Source: an uncultured Actinomycetes bacterium
GTDB lineage: Bacteria; Actinomycetota; Actinomycetes; Nanopelagicales; Nanopelagicaceae
Length of the DNA stretch: 46,706 bases
Direction of reading: 5' to 3'
NCBI GenBank assembly: GCA_903834705.1
Contig: CAILKF010000070.1
Span: 1 to 46,706 of the forward strand
Shown here one piece after another: positions 18,786 to 26,335 of the stretch. Every line of letters begins with the position of its first letter. Within the stretch, counting starts at the first letter, position 1. Made by a program: the position numbers and the translations under genes. The notes beneath the pieces are model-generated. The model saw only the letters and a program-made list of their open reading frames with translations. It had not been told where the DNA came from and searched no databases.

Positions 18786-18837
18786 TACCTTCTCATTTGT
18801 CTCATTCGATCTTTCAACGCATTTTCTAGGAGTTCTC

Positions 18838-18975
18838 ATGACTAAGCGCACTTTCCAGCCGAATGTCCGTCGGCGCGCAAAGAAACACGGTTTCCGCGCT
18901 CGTATGGCTAGCCGTGCAGGACGAGCTGTACTTTCTGCTCGCCGCGCAAAAGGTCGCCTTCGAATTTCTGCGTAG
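18838..18975 (+). CDS. rpmH: 50S ribosomal protein L34
   Basis: Structural protein of the large ribosomal subunit, 45 residues, strongly basic. The sequence begins [19 protein letters not shown] and ends with an Arg/Lys-rich segment, the full L34 pattern. The start is ATG at 18838 with AGGAG (18827-18831). It is divergent from dnaA, as in nearly all bacteria, and leads the conserved rpmH-rnpA-yidD-yidC-jag cluster. Its GC content is higher than its surroundings, as expected of an Arg-rich highly expressed gene. Confidence 0.97.
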   Translation: MTKRTFQPNVRRRAKKHGFRARMASRAGRAVLSARRAKGRLRISA

Positions 18976-18984
18976 TTAATTCTC

Positions 18985-19329
18985 GTGTTACCGCGTAACG
19001 CACGTCTTACCTCACCTGAAGAGTTTGCACGCACAACCAAAAGTGGTTTCCGCCAATCAAGCACTTCTCTTGTTGCTTACCTCTACCTCACGGAAAAAAC
19101 TGAACCAGCACGCTGTGGACTCATTGTTTCTAAAAATGTAGGCGGATCTGTAGTCCGTCACAGAATTGCCCGTCAACTTCGCCACGGACTTTTAGAACAC
19201 ATCACGCAACTTCCTACAGGAGCGTTGATAGTGATTCGAGCTCTACCAACAGCTACAGCTAAAGAAGTACGTCAGGAACTTGATTTAGCTTTACCGAAAC
19301 TCATAACGAAATCGCTGGCGAAAAAATGA
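18985..19329 (+). CDS. rnpA: Ribonuclease P protein component
   Basis: Protein cofactor of RNase P, which matures tRNA 5' ends, including the three tRNAs in this window. The 114 residues start LPRNARLTSPEEFARTTKSG and include the RNR-like helix KNVGGSVVRHRIARQLRH that contacts the RNA, followed by ALIVIRALP. The start is GTG at 18985, 9 bp after rpmH. The stop overlaps yidD by 4 bp (ATGA). Confidence 0.95.
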   Translation: MLPRNARLTSPEEFARTTKSGFRQSSTSLVAYLYLTEKTEPARCGLIVSKNVGGSVVRHRIARQLRHGLLEHITQLPTGALIVIRALPTATAKEVRQELDLALPKLITKSLAKK

Positions 19330-19577
19330 AATTTATTCTCACCGCACCATTATTGGCCTACCAAAAATGGATCTCACCAGCTTTTGCCCCGCGCTGTAAA
19401 TATTATCCATCTTGCTCAAGTTATGCGATTACAGCGATTACAACGTACGGAATAAAAGGAATCGCAATGTCGGCTTGGAGGCTAGTTCGTTGTAACCCTT
19501 GGTCCCATGGTGGTGTTGATTACGTTCCCGAAAAAAATAGAGGTTTTTCCAACACAACAAGCGAGGTAGTGGCCTAA
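19326..19577 (+). CDS. yidD: Membrane protein insertion efficiency factor YidD
   Basis: Small membrane-associated protein thought to assist YidC-dependent insertion. The 83 residues contain the family signature: CKYYPSCSSYAITAITTYG, then SAWRLVRCNPWSHGG and VDYVPE. The N-terminal amphipathic segment probably attaches it to the membrane. ATG at 19326 overlaps the rnpA stop, and its TAA shares one base with the yidC ATG, so rnpA, yidD and yidC are translationally coupled. Confidence 0.95.
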   Translation: MKFILTAPLLAYQKWISPAFAPRCKYYPSCSSYAITAITTYGIKGIAMSAWRLVRCNPWSHGGVDYVPEKNRGFSNTTSEVVA

Positions 19578-20512
19578 TGAACACCATCCTAAACCCCATA
19601 TATATAGGCGTTTCTTGGGTAATTGTGTCAATTCACAAACTACTCTCCCCTATATTTTCTGCAAACAGCGGTGTTTCTTGGAGTCTTTCAATTATTGGAC
19701 TTGTAATTTTAATCCGCATCGCTCTCATTCCATTGTTTGTGAAGCAGATCAAAAGTCAACGTGCATTAACTGCTCTACAACCACATATGAAAGCAATTCA
19801 AACTAAATTTAAAGACGATCGCCAAAAACAATCAGAAGAAATGATGAAGCTTTATAAAGAGCACAAAACTAATCCTTTAGCATCCTGTTTCCCCATCCTT
19901 GCCCAAGCGCCAATATTTTTTGGTTTATTTACCGTTCTTAACGGAATTGGAAAAAACCCACCAGTTGCACATGGCGTATTGACAGAAGCAGATGTTGTTA
20001 GTGCAGCACAAGCAACAATATTTGGAGCTCCAATTTCTGCGACATTCCTTGGATCTTCAAACATGACAGTGAAGGTTGTAACTGTAGTACTCATCGCTTT
20101 TATGTCGATCACCACTTTCACTACACAGCGCCAATTAATGCTTAAAGGAATGCCAAAAATGGATTCCTCTAACAACATGATGTTGCAACAGCAGAAAATT
20201 ATGTTGTACGCGTTCCCCTTAATATTTGCAGTATCTGGTGTTAACTTTCCCATCGGAGTTTTAATTTATTGGTCAACAACAAACCTTTGGACGTGGGGAC
20301 AACAGTTTTACGTTATTAAACGAAATCCAACACCAGGATCTCCTGCATATTTAGAACTACAAACTAAAAAAGAAAAAAAGAATCCGCCATTAAATGCCGG
20401 CGACACTAAAGTTGATGAAAACAACCAACCAGAGAACACAAACGAGGTTAAAGGCCAACGCCAGCAACCCAACCGGAAAAAACCTCGGAAAAGAAATAAA
20501 ACGGACAAATAG
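19577..20512 (+). CDS. yidC: Membrane protein insertase YidC
   Basis: Inserts and folds membrane proteins, alone or with SecYEG. The 311-residue protein lacks the large periplasmic domain of proteobacterial YidC and has the Gram-positive layout: a first membrane segment, a cytoplasmic hairpin (KFKDDRQKQSEEMMKLYKEH), and further helices including the conserved PLASCFPILAQAPIFFGLF. The C-terminal tail is strongly basic (about the last 15 residues, Lys/Arg rich), typical for ribosome contact. No lipobox is evident. It follows yidD with a 1-bp overlap. Confidence 0.96.
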   Translation: MNTILNPIYIGVSWVIVSIHKLLSPIFSANSGVSWSLSIIGLVILIRIALIPLFVKQIKSQRALTALQPHMKAIQTKFKDDRQKQSEEMMKLYKEHKTNPLASCFPILAQAPIFFGLFTVLNGIGKNPPVAHGVLTEADVVSAAQATIFGAPISATFLGSSNMTVKVVTVVLIAFMSITTFTTQRQLMLKGMPKMDSSNNMMLQQQKIMLYAFPLIFAVSGVNFPIGVLIYWSTTNLWTWGQQFYVIKRNPTPGSPAYLELQTKKEKKNPPLNAGDTKVDENNQPENTNEVKGQRQQPNRKKPRKRNKTDK

Positions 20513-20527
20513 GTCTAAATCACCCAA

Positions 20528-20542
20528 ACCCGATGCTCGGGT
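20528..20542 (+). repeat. Inverted repeat before jag
   Basis: ACCCGA-TGC-TCGGGT, perfect 6-bp arms with a 3-nt loop in the 45-bp yidC-jag gap, followed immediately by TATAAAGGAG containing the jag ribosome binding site. There is no T tract. It could protect or process the mRNA, or influence jag translation. Confidence 0.55.
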
Positions 20543-20557
20543 ATAAAGGAGTTCATA

Positions 20558-21067
20558 ATGAGCACAGTTGAAAACCAGACAGAGGTAGAAGAGAAGGCGC
20601 CCGTATCACTTATTGCCAAATTGGAAGAAGAAGGCGATATTGCCGCCGACTACCTTGAGGGCCTTCTTGATATTACCGATTTAGATGGCGATATCGATAT
20701 TGATGTGGAAAATGATCGAGCCGCACTAGCAATCGTTGGCGGAAAACTTCGCCATTTAGTCGGGTCTGATGGAGAAGTTCTAGACGCACTCCAAGAACTC
20801 ACCCGCCTAGCCGTACAAACCGCTACAGGTGACCGCAGTCGACTCATGCTTGATATTGATGGCTACCGAGCAGGCCGAAAGAGCGAGCTGAAGAAGCTAG
20901 CCGAGGATTCTGCAAAAGAGGTTACTGAATCAAAGAGCTCTCTCAAACTGGCTCCAATGAATGCCTTTGAGCGGAAAATAATTCACGACACTATTCAAAC
21001 TCTTGGTTTAACAAGTGAATCCGAAGGCGAAGACCCAGATCGTTGCGTCATTATCTTCCCAGCCTAA
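20558..21067 (+). CDS. jag: Jag/KhpB family RNA-binding protein (KH and R3H domains)
   Basis: RNA-binding protein; in Gram-positive bacteria Jag/KhpB affects cell envelope growth. The 169-residue protein has an acidic N-terminal leader, a KH-type domain (about 35-100, with GGKLRHLVGSDGEVLDALQ) and a C-terminal R3H domain with the Arg-x3-His motif in FERKIIHD. The Jag_N domain found at the start of firmicute proteins is absent, as is usual for short actinobacterial versions. ATG at 20558 with AAAGGAG. It sits after yidC in the conserved cluster. Confidence 0.92.
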   Translation: MSTVENQTEVEEKAPVSLIAKLEEEGDIAADYLEGLLDITDLDGDIDIDVENDRAALAIVGGKLRHLVGSDGEVLDALQELTRLAVQTATGDRSRLMLDIDGYRAGRKSELKKLAEDSAKEVTESKSSLKLAPMNAFERKIIHDTIQTLGLTSESEGEDPDRCVIIFPA

Positions 21068-21103
21068 ACAACGACCTCTAAACCGAGAAAAGAACCTCTG
21101 CTA

Positions 21104-21685
21104 GTGCTGGTTTCACGTGAAACCCTTATAGAGACTTACTTTCCTGAAAAAAAGGAAGAGATTCTTCGTTATGCAGAATTTCTTACCACCGCAGGAATTG
21201 AAAGAGGGGTTATCGGCCCTAAAGAGGGTGAAATCATCTGGGAACGCCACATTTTCAACTCCTTACCCGTCATTTCACTTCTCCCCCTTGGGGCATCACT
21301 AGTCGATATCGGGTCCGGAGCAGGTTTGCCAGGGATTCCAATTGCCCTAGCTCGCCCAGATCTTGAGGTAACACTCGTAGAGCCCCTTCTAAGAAGGTAT
21401 GAGTTTTTGGTTGAAGCCGTTGAAGGCCTAGGAATCACCGTCTTTCATGGGAGAGCAGAAGATTTCACAAACAAAACCTCCTTTGTAACCGCTCGAGCCG
21501 TTGCTCCTTTAGAGAAATTGGTGGCCATGAACCGTCACCTCATTAATAAAGGAGCCACCCTTTTAGCAATTAAAGGAGAAAACGCCGGGGAAGAGGCGAA
21601 AAAAGTCCCAGGAGCGCAACTTCATGAGATTTCTTTAGAGTCGCTCCCACTCGGGCGGGTAATTAGTGTCGCTAAGCGTGCTTAA
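21104..21685 (+). CDS. rsmG: 16S rRNA (guanine-N7) methyltransferase RsmG
   Basis: Uses S-adenosylmethionine to methylate a guanine in the 530 loop of 16S rRNA (G527 in E. coli). The 193-residue protein has the SAM-binding motif VDIGSGAGLPGIPIAL, then VEPLLRRYEFL and TARAVAPLEKLV, all typical of GidB/RsmG. The GTG start at 21104 is chosen because the N-terminal residues VSRET are encoded by a parS palindrome (21109-21124), as in other actinobacteria. An internal later start cannot be excluded. It precedes parA by 9 bp. Confidence 0.95.
   Translation: MLVSRETLIETYFPEKKEEILRYAEFLTTAGIERGVIGPKEGEIIWERHIFNSLPVISLLPLGASLVDIGSGAGLPGIPIALARPDLEVTLVEPLLRRYEFLVEAVEGLGITVFHGRAEDFTNKTSFVTARAVAPLEKLVAMNRHLINKGATLLAIKGENAGEEAKKVPGAQLHEISLESLPLGRVISVAKRA
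21109..21124. promoter_or_regulatory. parS: parS site 1 (inside rsmG)
   Basis: GGTTTCACGTGAAACC is a perfect 16-bp palindrome matching the core of the bacterial parS consensus (TGTTTCACGTGAAACA). It is a ParB nucleation site about 4 kb from oriC, within the first codons of rsmG. Confidence 0.93.
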
Positions 21686-21694
21686 CTTGCCCTC

Positions 21695-22615
21695 ATGATG
21701 GATTCACGTGAAACCACGAACCAAAACAAGAGCGTAATTGGCACACGTCGACTCAAAGAACCAATGGCCAAACCAGCCCACCTTCGAATTTTTACTGTTG
21801 CTAACCAAAAAGGTGGAGTAGGAAAAACCACAAGCACGGTCAATATTGGCGCAGCACTAGCTATGGGTGGGCTCCGCACTTTAATTATTGACCTTGATCC
21901 ACAAGGAAATGCCAGCACAGCCCTTGGGGTTGAACATCAAAACAATGAAGGTATTTATGAAGTGTTAATGGGTAATGCTTCTATTGAAAACGTTGTACAA
22001 AAAGTTGCTGGATTTCCTCACCTTGAATGCATTTCCTCTAACACAGCGCTAGCACAAGCTGAAATTAATTTAGTGTCGATGGTTGCGCGCGAACTACGAC
22101 TCAAAGAAGCGCTCAATGAATTAGTGATTGCACGAGAAAAATTAGGAACACCGTACGACTATATATTTATTGACTGCCCACCAAGCTTAGGTTTATTAAC
22201 TGTTAATGCACTTGCAGCCGCCCAAGAATTATTAATTCCTATTCAATGCGAATACTACGCACTCGAAGGCTTAACTCAATTACTTGAAACGTATTCTGTT
22301 GTAAAAAAACGATTAAACACAGAGTTAAAACTCTCAACAATCATTCTTACAATGTTTGATGGACGTACACGTTTAGCAAACGATGTAGCAGCTAGCGTCC
22401 GAACACATTTCCCAACAGAGTTGATTGATATTCCTATCCCACGTGCTGTGCGAATCTCTGAAGCGCCTTCATATAACCAAACTGTCATGACTTACGATCC
22501 ACTATCTCCAGGTGCATTGGCATATATGCAAGTCGCACGTGAAATAGCAGAACGAGGAAAACCATTTGATTCAAATGTTGTCAGCATTAATTACAAGAAG
22601 GAAGACATTGCGTGA
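21695..22615 (+). CDS. parA: Chromosome partitioning ATPase ParA
   Basis: Walker-type ATPase that moves ParB-parS complexes and so segregates replicated origins. The 306-residue protein has a 28-residue variable N-terminus, then the deviant Walker A motif KGGVGKTTSTVNIGAALA, followed by IDLDPQGNAST and IFIDCPPSLGLLT. The start is ATG at 21695, or the adjacent ATG at 21698; the next codons (DSRETT) contain the second parS site. Its stop overlaps parB by 4 bp (GTGA). Confidence 0.96.
   Translation: MMDSRETTNQNKSVIGTRRLKEPMAKPAHLRIFTVANQKGGVGKTTSTVNIGAALAMGGLRTLIIDLDPQGNASTALGVEHQNNEGIYEVLMGNASIENVVQKVAGFPHLECISSNTALAQAEINLVSMVARELRLKEALNELVIAREKLGTPYDYIFIDCPPSLGLLTVNALAAAQELLIPIQCEYYALEGLTQLLETYSVVKKRLNTELKLSTIILTMFDGRTRLANDVAASVRTHFPTELIDIPIPRAVRISEAPSYNQTVMTYDPLSPGALAYMQVAREIAERGKPFDSNVVSINYKKEDIA
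21700..21715. promoter_or_regulatory. parS: parS site 2 (inside parA)
   Basis: GGATTCACGTGAAACC keeps the full TTCACGTGAA core and most flanking positions, with one arm mismatch relative to site 1. It encodes the SRET residues near the ParA N-terminus. The two sites are 591 bp apart. Confidence 0.85.
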
Positions 22616-23478
22616 GTGTTAAACGTGGGGGATTAGGTACCAATCTAGATGCGTTAATTCCAACTTCACTTTCAATTTCCGGAGTTGAAGTTGGGCAACA
22701 AAATGAAGTCCCTATAAGTGCAATTGCTCCTAACCCCCGCCAACCAAGAACTGTTTTCGACGAAGACGCTCTTAATGAATTAACACAATCAATAAAAGAA
22801 GTTGGATTACTACAACCACCAGTTGTTCGTGAAGTTTCACCCGGCCGATATGAATTAATTATGGGAGAGAGACGTTTTCGTGCTGCTAAAAATGCCGGTT
22901 TAAAAACAATTCCCGTAATAATAAGAGCAACTGCAGATAATGATTTATTGAGAGATGCTCTCATTGAAAATATTCACCGCAGCCAACTAAACGCTCTTGA
23001 AGAAGGGGCTGCGTACAGCCAATTACTCAACGACTTCGGTTGCACACACGAAGTTTTAGCAACACGACTAGGTAAATCAAGACCGCACATCTCTAACACG
23101 ATGCGCTTATTGAATTTACCGGCATCAGTGCAAAGGAAAGTAGCGGCGGGAGTTCTTTCAGCCGGACACGCCCGCGCACTTTTAGGTTTAACTGATGAAG
23201 CAGAGATTGAACGTTTAGCTTCCAAAATTGTCTCCGAAGGATTAAGCGTTCGTGCGATTGAAGAGATTATTGCTGCAGGAATTAAGCCAACAAAAACAAA
23301 GAATATGAAAACTAAAACACACTCACCTAAACTTGCGCAAATCGCAGAGCAATTATCGGATCATTTCGATACACGGGTCAGTGTGCAAAGCGGAAAAGCA
23401 AAAGGAAAAATAACTATTGAATTTTCAGGTGGGGAAGATCTAGATCGTATTGTTGAAATTCTTAAAAAGAAGAACTAA
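22612..23478 (+). CDS. parB: Chromosome partitioning protein ParB
   Basis: CTPase and DNA clamp that loads at parS and spreads along the DNA. The 288 residues begin VKRGGLGTNLDALIP. They contain the N-terminal nuclease-like domain with PNPRQPR, MGERRFRAAKNAG and IENIHRSQLNALEE, then the helix-turn-helix that reads parS (TRLGKSRPHISNTMRLLNLP) and a C-terminal dimerisation part (residues 235-288). The start is GTG at 22612, coupled to parA. Its stop overlaps the stop of the convergent aminotransferase gene. Confidence 0.96.
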   Translation: MSVKRGGLGTNLDALIPTSLSISGVEVGQQNEVPISAIAPNPRQPRTVFDEDALNELTQSIKEVGLLQPPVVREVSPGRYELIMGERRFRAAKNAGLKTIPVIIRATADNDLLRDALIENIHRSQLNALEEGAAYSQLLNDFGCTHEVLATRLGKSRPHISNTMRLLNLPASVQRKVAAGVLSAGHARALLGLTDEAEIERLASKIVSEGLSVRAIEEIIAAGIKPTKTKNMKTKTHSPKLAQIAEQLSDHFDTRVSVQSGKAKGKITIEFSGGEDLDRIVEILKKKN

Positions 23479-24743
23479 CTCTTTAACTCAAAATTGCCAT
23501 TTCGTCGGGCAATTTCAGTTTTAACAACCCCAGCCAAAGCTTTAACACCTTCTCTAATTCGCTCTGGCGTTGGATGGCAATATGACAAACGCATCGCCCA
23601 AGTACCAAAACCATCTGCGTAAAAAGCGGTTCCAGGGACGTAAGCCACTTTGGCCACAATCGCCTTAGGCATCATTGCTTTTGTATCGATTTCTGGTGGC
23701 AAATTAACCCACACATAAAATCCCCCACCTGGTTTAGTCCATGTGGCAGAAGCAGGAAAATGCGTTTCAAGAGATTCAAGCATTGCATCTCGACGAACTT
23801 TATATAAACCACAAAAAGTTGCGATTTGATCTCGCCATGGCTGATCAGCCAAGTAATTAGAAATTGTCATTTGTGTGAAATTAGACGGGCAGAGAATTGA
23901 AGATTCACTAGCAATCACTATTTTTTCTTTGAGCGATGAAGGAACAAGAGCCCAACCTACGCGCAAACCTGGGGCAATTGTTTTAGAAAAGGAGCCCAGG
24001 TAAATAACATTTTCACTATCTTCAGAACGCATCGCGTTTGGCGATGGTACATCGAAACCTAATAAGCCATAAGGGTTATCTTCAACAACAAAAATGCTCT
24101 CACTTCGACATATTTCAAGGATTTCAGTTCTTCTATCAGCTGACAAAAGAACACCAGAGGGATTTTGATAGTTAGGTATTAAATACAAAAATTTGATTTT
24201 TCGACCACTCGAGCGCACAGATTTAATTGCTTGACGAAGTGCCTCAGGTACCAAACCTTGGTTATCAAGTTCAACATGTACAACTTGTGCCTCATATTGT
24301 TTAAAAGTTCCGAGAGCTCCAACATAAGAAGGGGCTTCAACTAAAACAACGTCACCTGGATCAATAAAAATTCGAGAAATAAGATCAAGAGCTTGTTGGG
24401 ATCCAGTTGTAACAATAATGTCATCAGCGTTGGCATGAATTCCCTCAAGTGCCATCACTTCGCAAATTTGTTCACGCAATTTAGGCAAACCTTGACCATT
24501 GCCATACTGCAACGCTTCAGCCCCATTGCGTGAAATAAGATCATGAACAAGTGATGCCATAACATCCATCGGAAGAGCGGAAAGATTTGGCATTCCGCCT
24601 GCAAGTGAAACAATTTCAGGGCGAGAAGCTACTGCAAAAAGTGAGCGAATTTCACTTGCTTGCATACCACCAGCGCGCGAAGCGAAACGCTCCTCAAGTC
24701 TTAAAGGAGCGCCAGCATGTAGGCGAGGGGTCAGGTCAGACAC
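23475..24743 (-). CDS. PLP-dependent class I/II aminotransferase
   Basis: Fold-type I aminotransferase, probably using 2-aminoadipate, branched-chain or aromatic substrates; the substrate cannot be fixed from sequence. The 422-residue protein resembles the LysN / MocR-catalytic group without the DNA-binding domain: SLAGGMPNL, LQYGNGQGLPKLREQI, TTGSQQALDLISR, LIPNYQNPSG, VVEDNPYG, and the pyridoxal-binding Lys in GSFSKTIAPGLRVGW. The start is GTG at 24743; Met28 is an alternative. It faces parB with a 4-bp overlap of stop codons. Two inverted repeats lie upstream. Confidence 0.87.
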   Translation of the reverse strand: MSDLTPRLHAGAPLRLEERFASRAGGMQASEIRSLFAVASRPEIVSLAGGMPNLSALPMDVMASLVHDLISRNGAEALQYGNGQGLPKLREQICEVMALEGIHANADDIIVTTGSQQALDLISRIFIDPGDVVLVEAPSYVGALGTFKQYEAQVVHVELDNQGLVPEALRQAIKSVRSSGRKIKFLYLIPNYQNPSGVLLSADRRTEILEICRSESIFVVEDNPYGLLGFDVPSPNAMRSEDSENVIYLGSFSKTIAPGLRVGWALVPSSLKEKIVIASESSILCPSNFTQMTISNYLADQPWRDQIATFCGLYKVRRDAMLESLETHFPASATWTKPGGGFYVWVNLPPEIDTKAMMPKAIVAKVAYVPGTAFYADGFGTWAMRLSYCHPTPERIREGVKALAGVVKTEIARRNGNFELKS

Positions 24744-24744
24744 T

Positions 24745-24791
24745 CTTCAAGTCTGCCACATTGAAGGGCTTCGACGTAAATCTATTTACGT
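24745..24791. promoter_or_regulatory. Two inverted repeats upstream of the aminotransferase
   Basis: ACGTAAAT-CT-ATTTACGT (24774-24791) is a perfect 18-bp palindrome covering the stop codon of cwlM. CTTCAA-10 nt-TTGAAG (24745-24766) lies between it and the aminotransferase start. Their position suits operators of the aminotransferase promoter. There is no T tract after either, so a terminator is unlikely. Confidence 0.45.
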
Positions 24792-25915
24792 ATTCCAGCC
24801 TTTCGAAGGTCTTCAATTTTCAAAGTACCTGTTTTCGCGTCATCTTCTGAGGCAAGGTAAAGGCGTTGAATTGCTATCACAAGGGATTCGGCGATGACAT
24901 CTCGAAAATCTCCTCGCCCTAATCGATCAGCATCGTGGCGATTGGTTAAATAGCCAAGATCTACTCGGACTGTTGGTGCTGTTGTTAGCCGCAATAAATC
25001 CCAGGTTTTGGCATGAGTTCTGCAATTGAGTAGATCAGTTCTGGCACAGATTTCTCTTTGCACAAGGGATGCGAATCTGTCACCAACTACGGAATGAATT
25101 CCATGTGTTTGGCTTCCGTAAAAATAGGTTGAAACGCCTTCTGCTTTTTCATTGGGATAAGAGTCAGCATGAAAAGAAACCATCAGGTCAGCTTTCGTTT
25201 CATTTGAAAAAGAGATTCTCTCTAACTCGGTAGGAGAGTTATTGCTACCTCGAGTTAAAAAAACACTCACACCAAGTGCAAGTAATCTACCTTCAAGGCG
25301 TTGTGCTAAATCATAAACAATTTCAGATTCATCAACACCGTGTGCGCTAATACCTTTATTCTCACCACCACAACTTGGATCCAAAACAATTATTTTATTT
25401 GCAAGTGCCGGCCCGCGGTTTTTCTGCACCGCGCTCTCTCGCAATAACGAAGGAACACCTCCGGAAATAGTTTTTGTTAACCGTAAGAGCGCTGTGATTG
25501 TTGCGGGTCCGCATTGCCCGTCAATATTTGCTCCTGCCGATTTTTGAAATTCCTTCACTGCCGTCTCGGTTCGAAGACCAAAAACACCATCAACTCGGCC
25601 GCAATCAAAACCCATTTCAGTTAAACGTGACTGTAGTAACGCAATGTCGTCACCACGCATTAATGGGAGCTCTTTTAAATAAAGAGAACGATCGCCTAGT
25701 TTCCAGCGAGCCTCATCTAATGCGCGAAGCGTGACAGCATTAACAACACCAGTGACCGTTAGACCTCGTGATTGTTGAAACGCGCGCACTGAATTTTCAA
25801 CTTCGTCATCAAATAAGGTTTTTTGAGAATTAAGCAAACCTATTTTATTCAGAAATGAAATAACGCGCGTCGCTACATCGGAACTATCACCTTTTCCGAC
25901 CGAGAGATCATCCAT
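24782..25915 (-). CDS. cwlM: CwlM-like N-acetylmuramoyl-L-alanine amidase homolog, probably non-catalytic regulator
   Basis: No signal peptide, so cytoplasmic. Two peptidoglycan-binding-1 domains (about 10-75 and 85-145) precede an amidase_3 domain (about 172-352). Active amidases bind zinc with the His of DPGHGG, a Glu and a second His, and use a late Glu. Here the first position is Cys182 (DPSCGG), Glu196 and His249 remain, and the catalytic Glu is Asp319 (VRVDLGYLTN). In mycobacteria CwlM is a PknB substrate that activates MurA and contacts MurJ. murJ and pknB are both in this window. The C-terminal tail has Thr362 and Thr364, possible phosphorylation sites. ATG at 25915 with AGGTGG. Stop lies inside an 18-bp palindrome. 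Confidence 0.88.
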   Translation of the reverse strand: MDDLSVGKGDSSDVATRVISFLNKIGLLNSQKTLFDDEVENSVRAFQQSRGLTVTGVVNAVTLRALDEARWKLGDRSLYLKELPLMRGDDIALLQSRLTEMGFDCGRVDGVFGLRTETAVKEFQKSAGANIDGQCGPATITALLRLTKTISGGVPSLLRESAVQKNRGPALANKIIVLDPSCGGENKGISAHGVDESEIVYDLAQRLEGRLLALGVSVFLTRGSNNSPTELERISFSNETKADLMVSFHADSYPNEKAEGVSTYFYGSQTHGIHSVVGDRFASLVQREICARTDLLNCRTHAKTWDLLRLTTAPTVRVDLGYLTNRHDADRLGRGDFRDVIAESLVIAIQRLYLASEDDAKTGTLKIEDLRKAGIRK

Positions 25916-25936
25916 GACGCCACCTAAATCATCGAA

Positions 25937-26260
25937 TTAAATAAAAGTTTCTAGATCCTTTAGTAGCGCTGGTTTTGGCTTGGCTCCAACGATTGATTTC
26001 ACAACCTCGCCATTAACAAAAACATGAAGGGTAGGAATTGAGACAATTCCATACTTCATGGCAATTGCTGACTCTTCATCGGTATTGAGTTTGACTATCT
26101 TGAGTTTGTCGCCATGCTCATTAGCAATTTCTTCAAGGATTGGTCCGACAGCGCGACAAGGTCCACACCACTCAGCCCAAAAATCTACTAAAACAGGGAT
26201 GGTGCTCTTAAGAACCACTTCATCAAAAGTGGAAGTTGTTACCGCTTGTGTTGAACCCAT
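25937..26260 (-). CDS. trxA: Thioredoxin
   Basis: Small redox protein that reduces disulfides and is itself reduced by TrxB. The 107-residue protein has the active site WAEWCGPCRAVGP, the cis-Pro in VSIPTLHVF, and the usual length. ATG at 26260 with AGGAG. A TATAAA lies just upstream on the same strand. Order trxB-trxA-cwlM is conserved, but the 75-bp gap and possible own promoter suggest it can be transcribed separately from trxB. Confidence 0.96.
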   Translation of the reverse strand: MGSTQAVTTSTFDEVVLKSTIPVLVDFWAEWCGPCRAVGPILEEIANEHGDKLKIVKLNTDEESAIAMKYGIVSIPTLHVFVNGEVVKSIVGAKPKPALLKDLETFI

Positions 26261-26335
26261 CTTCTGCTCCTTTTATAGTGTGAACTTGCCTTACGTTGAA
26301 ATTTCAAGTCGTAGCGTTAATTACCTATTGTTAGT
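26261..26335 (-). promoter_or_regulatory. trxA upstream region with palindrome
   Basis: 75-bp gap between trxB and trxA. It has a perfect 12-bp palindrome TTGAAATTTCAA (26296-26307) about 36-47 bp before the trxA start, and a -10-like TATAAA nearer the gene. Possible operator; no regulator identified. Confidence 0.35.

Noticed and set aside
18647-18829. 60-codon open frame between dnaA and rpmH, plus strand
   Set aside because: Overlaps DnaA boxes and the rpmH promoter; low-complexity product with no family resemblance.
22534-22543. CGCACGTGAA in parA as a third parS
   Set aside because: Only one half of the palindrome matches the consensus.
23475-24743. MocR-type transcription factor
   Set aside because: The protein begins directly with the aminotransferase fold and has no N-terminal winged-helix domain.
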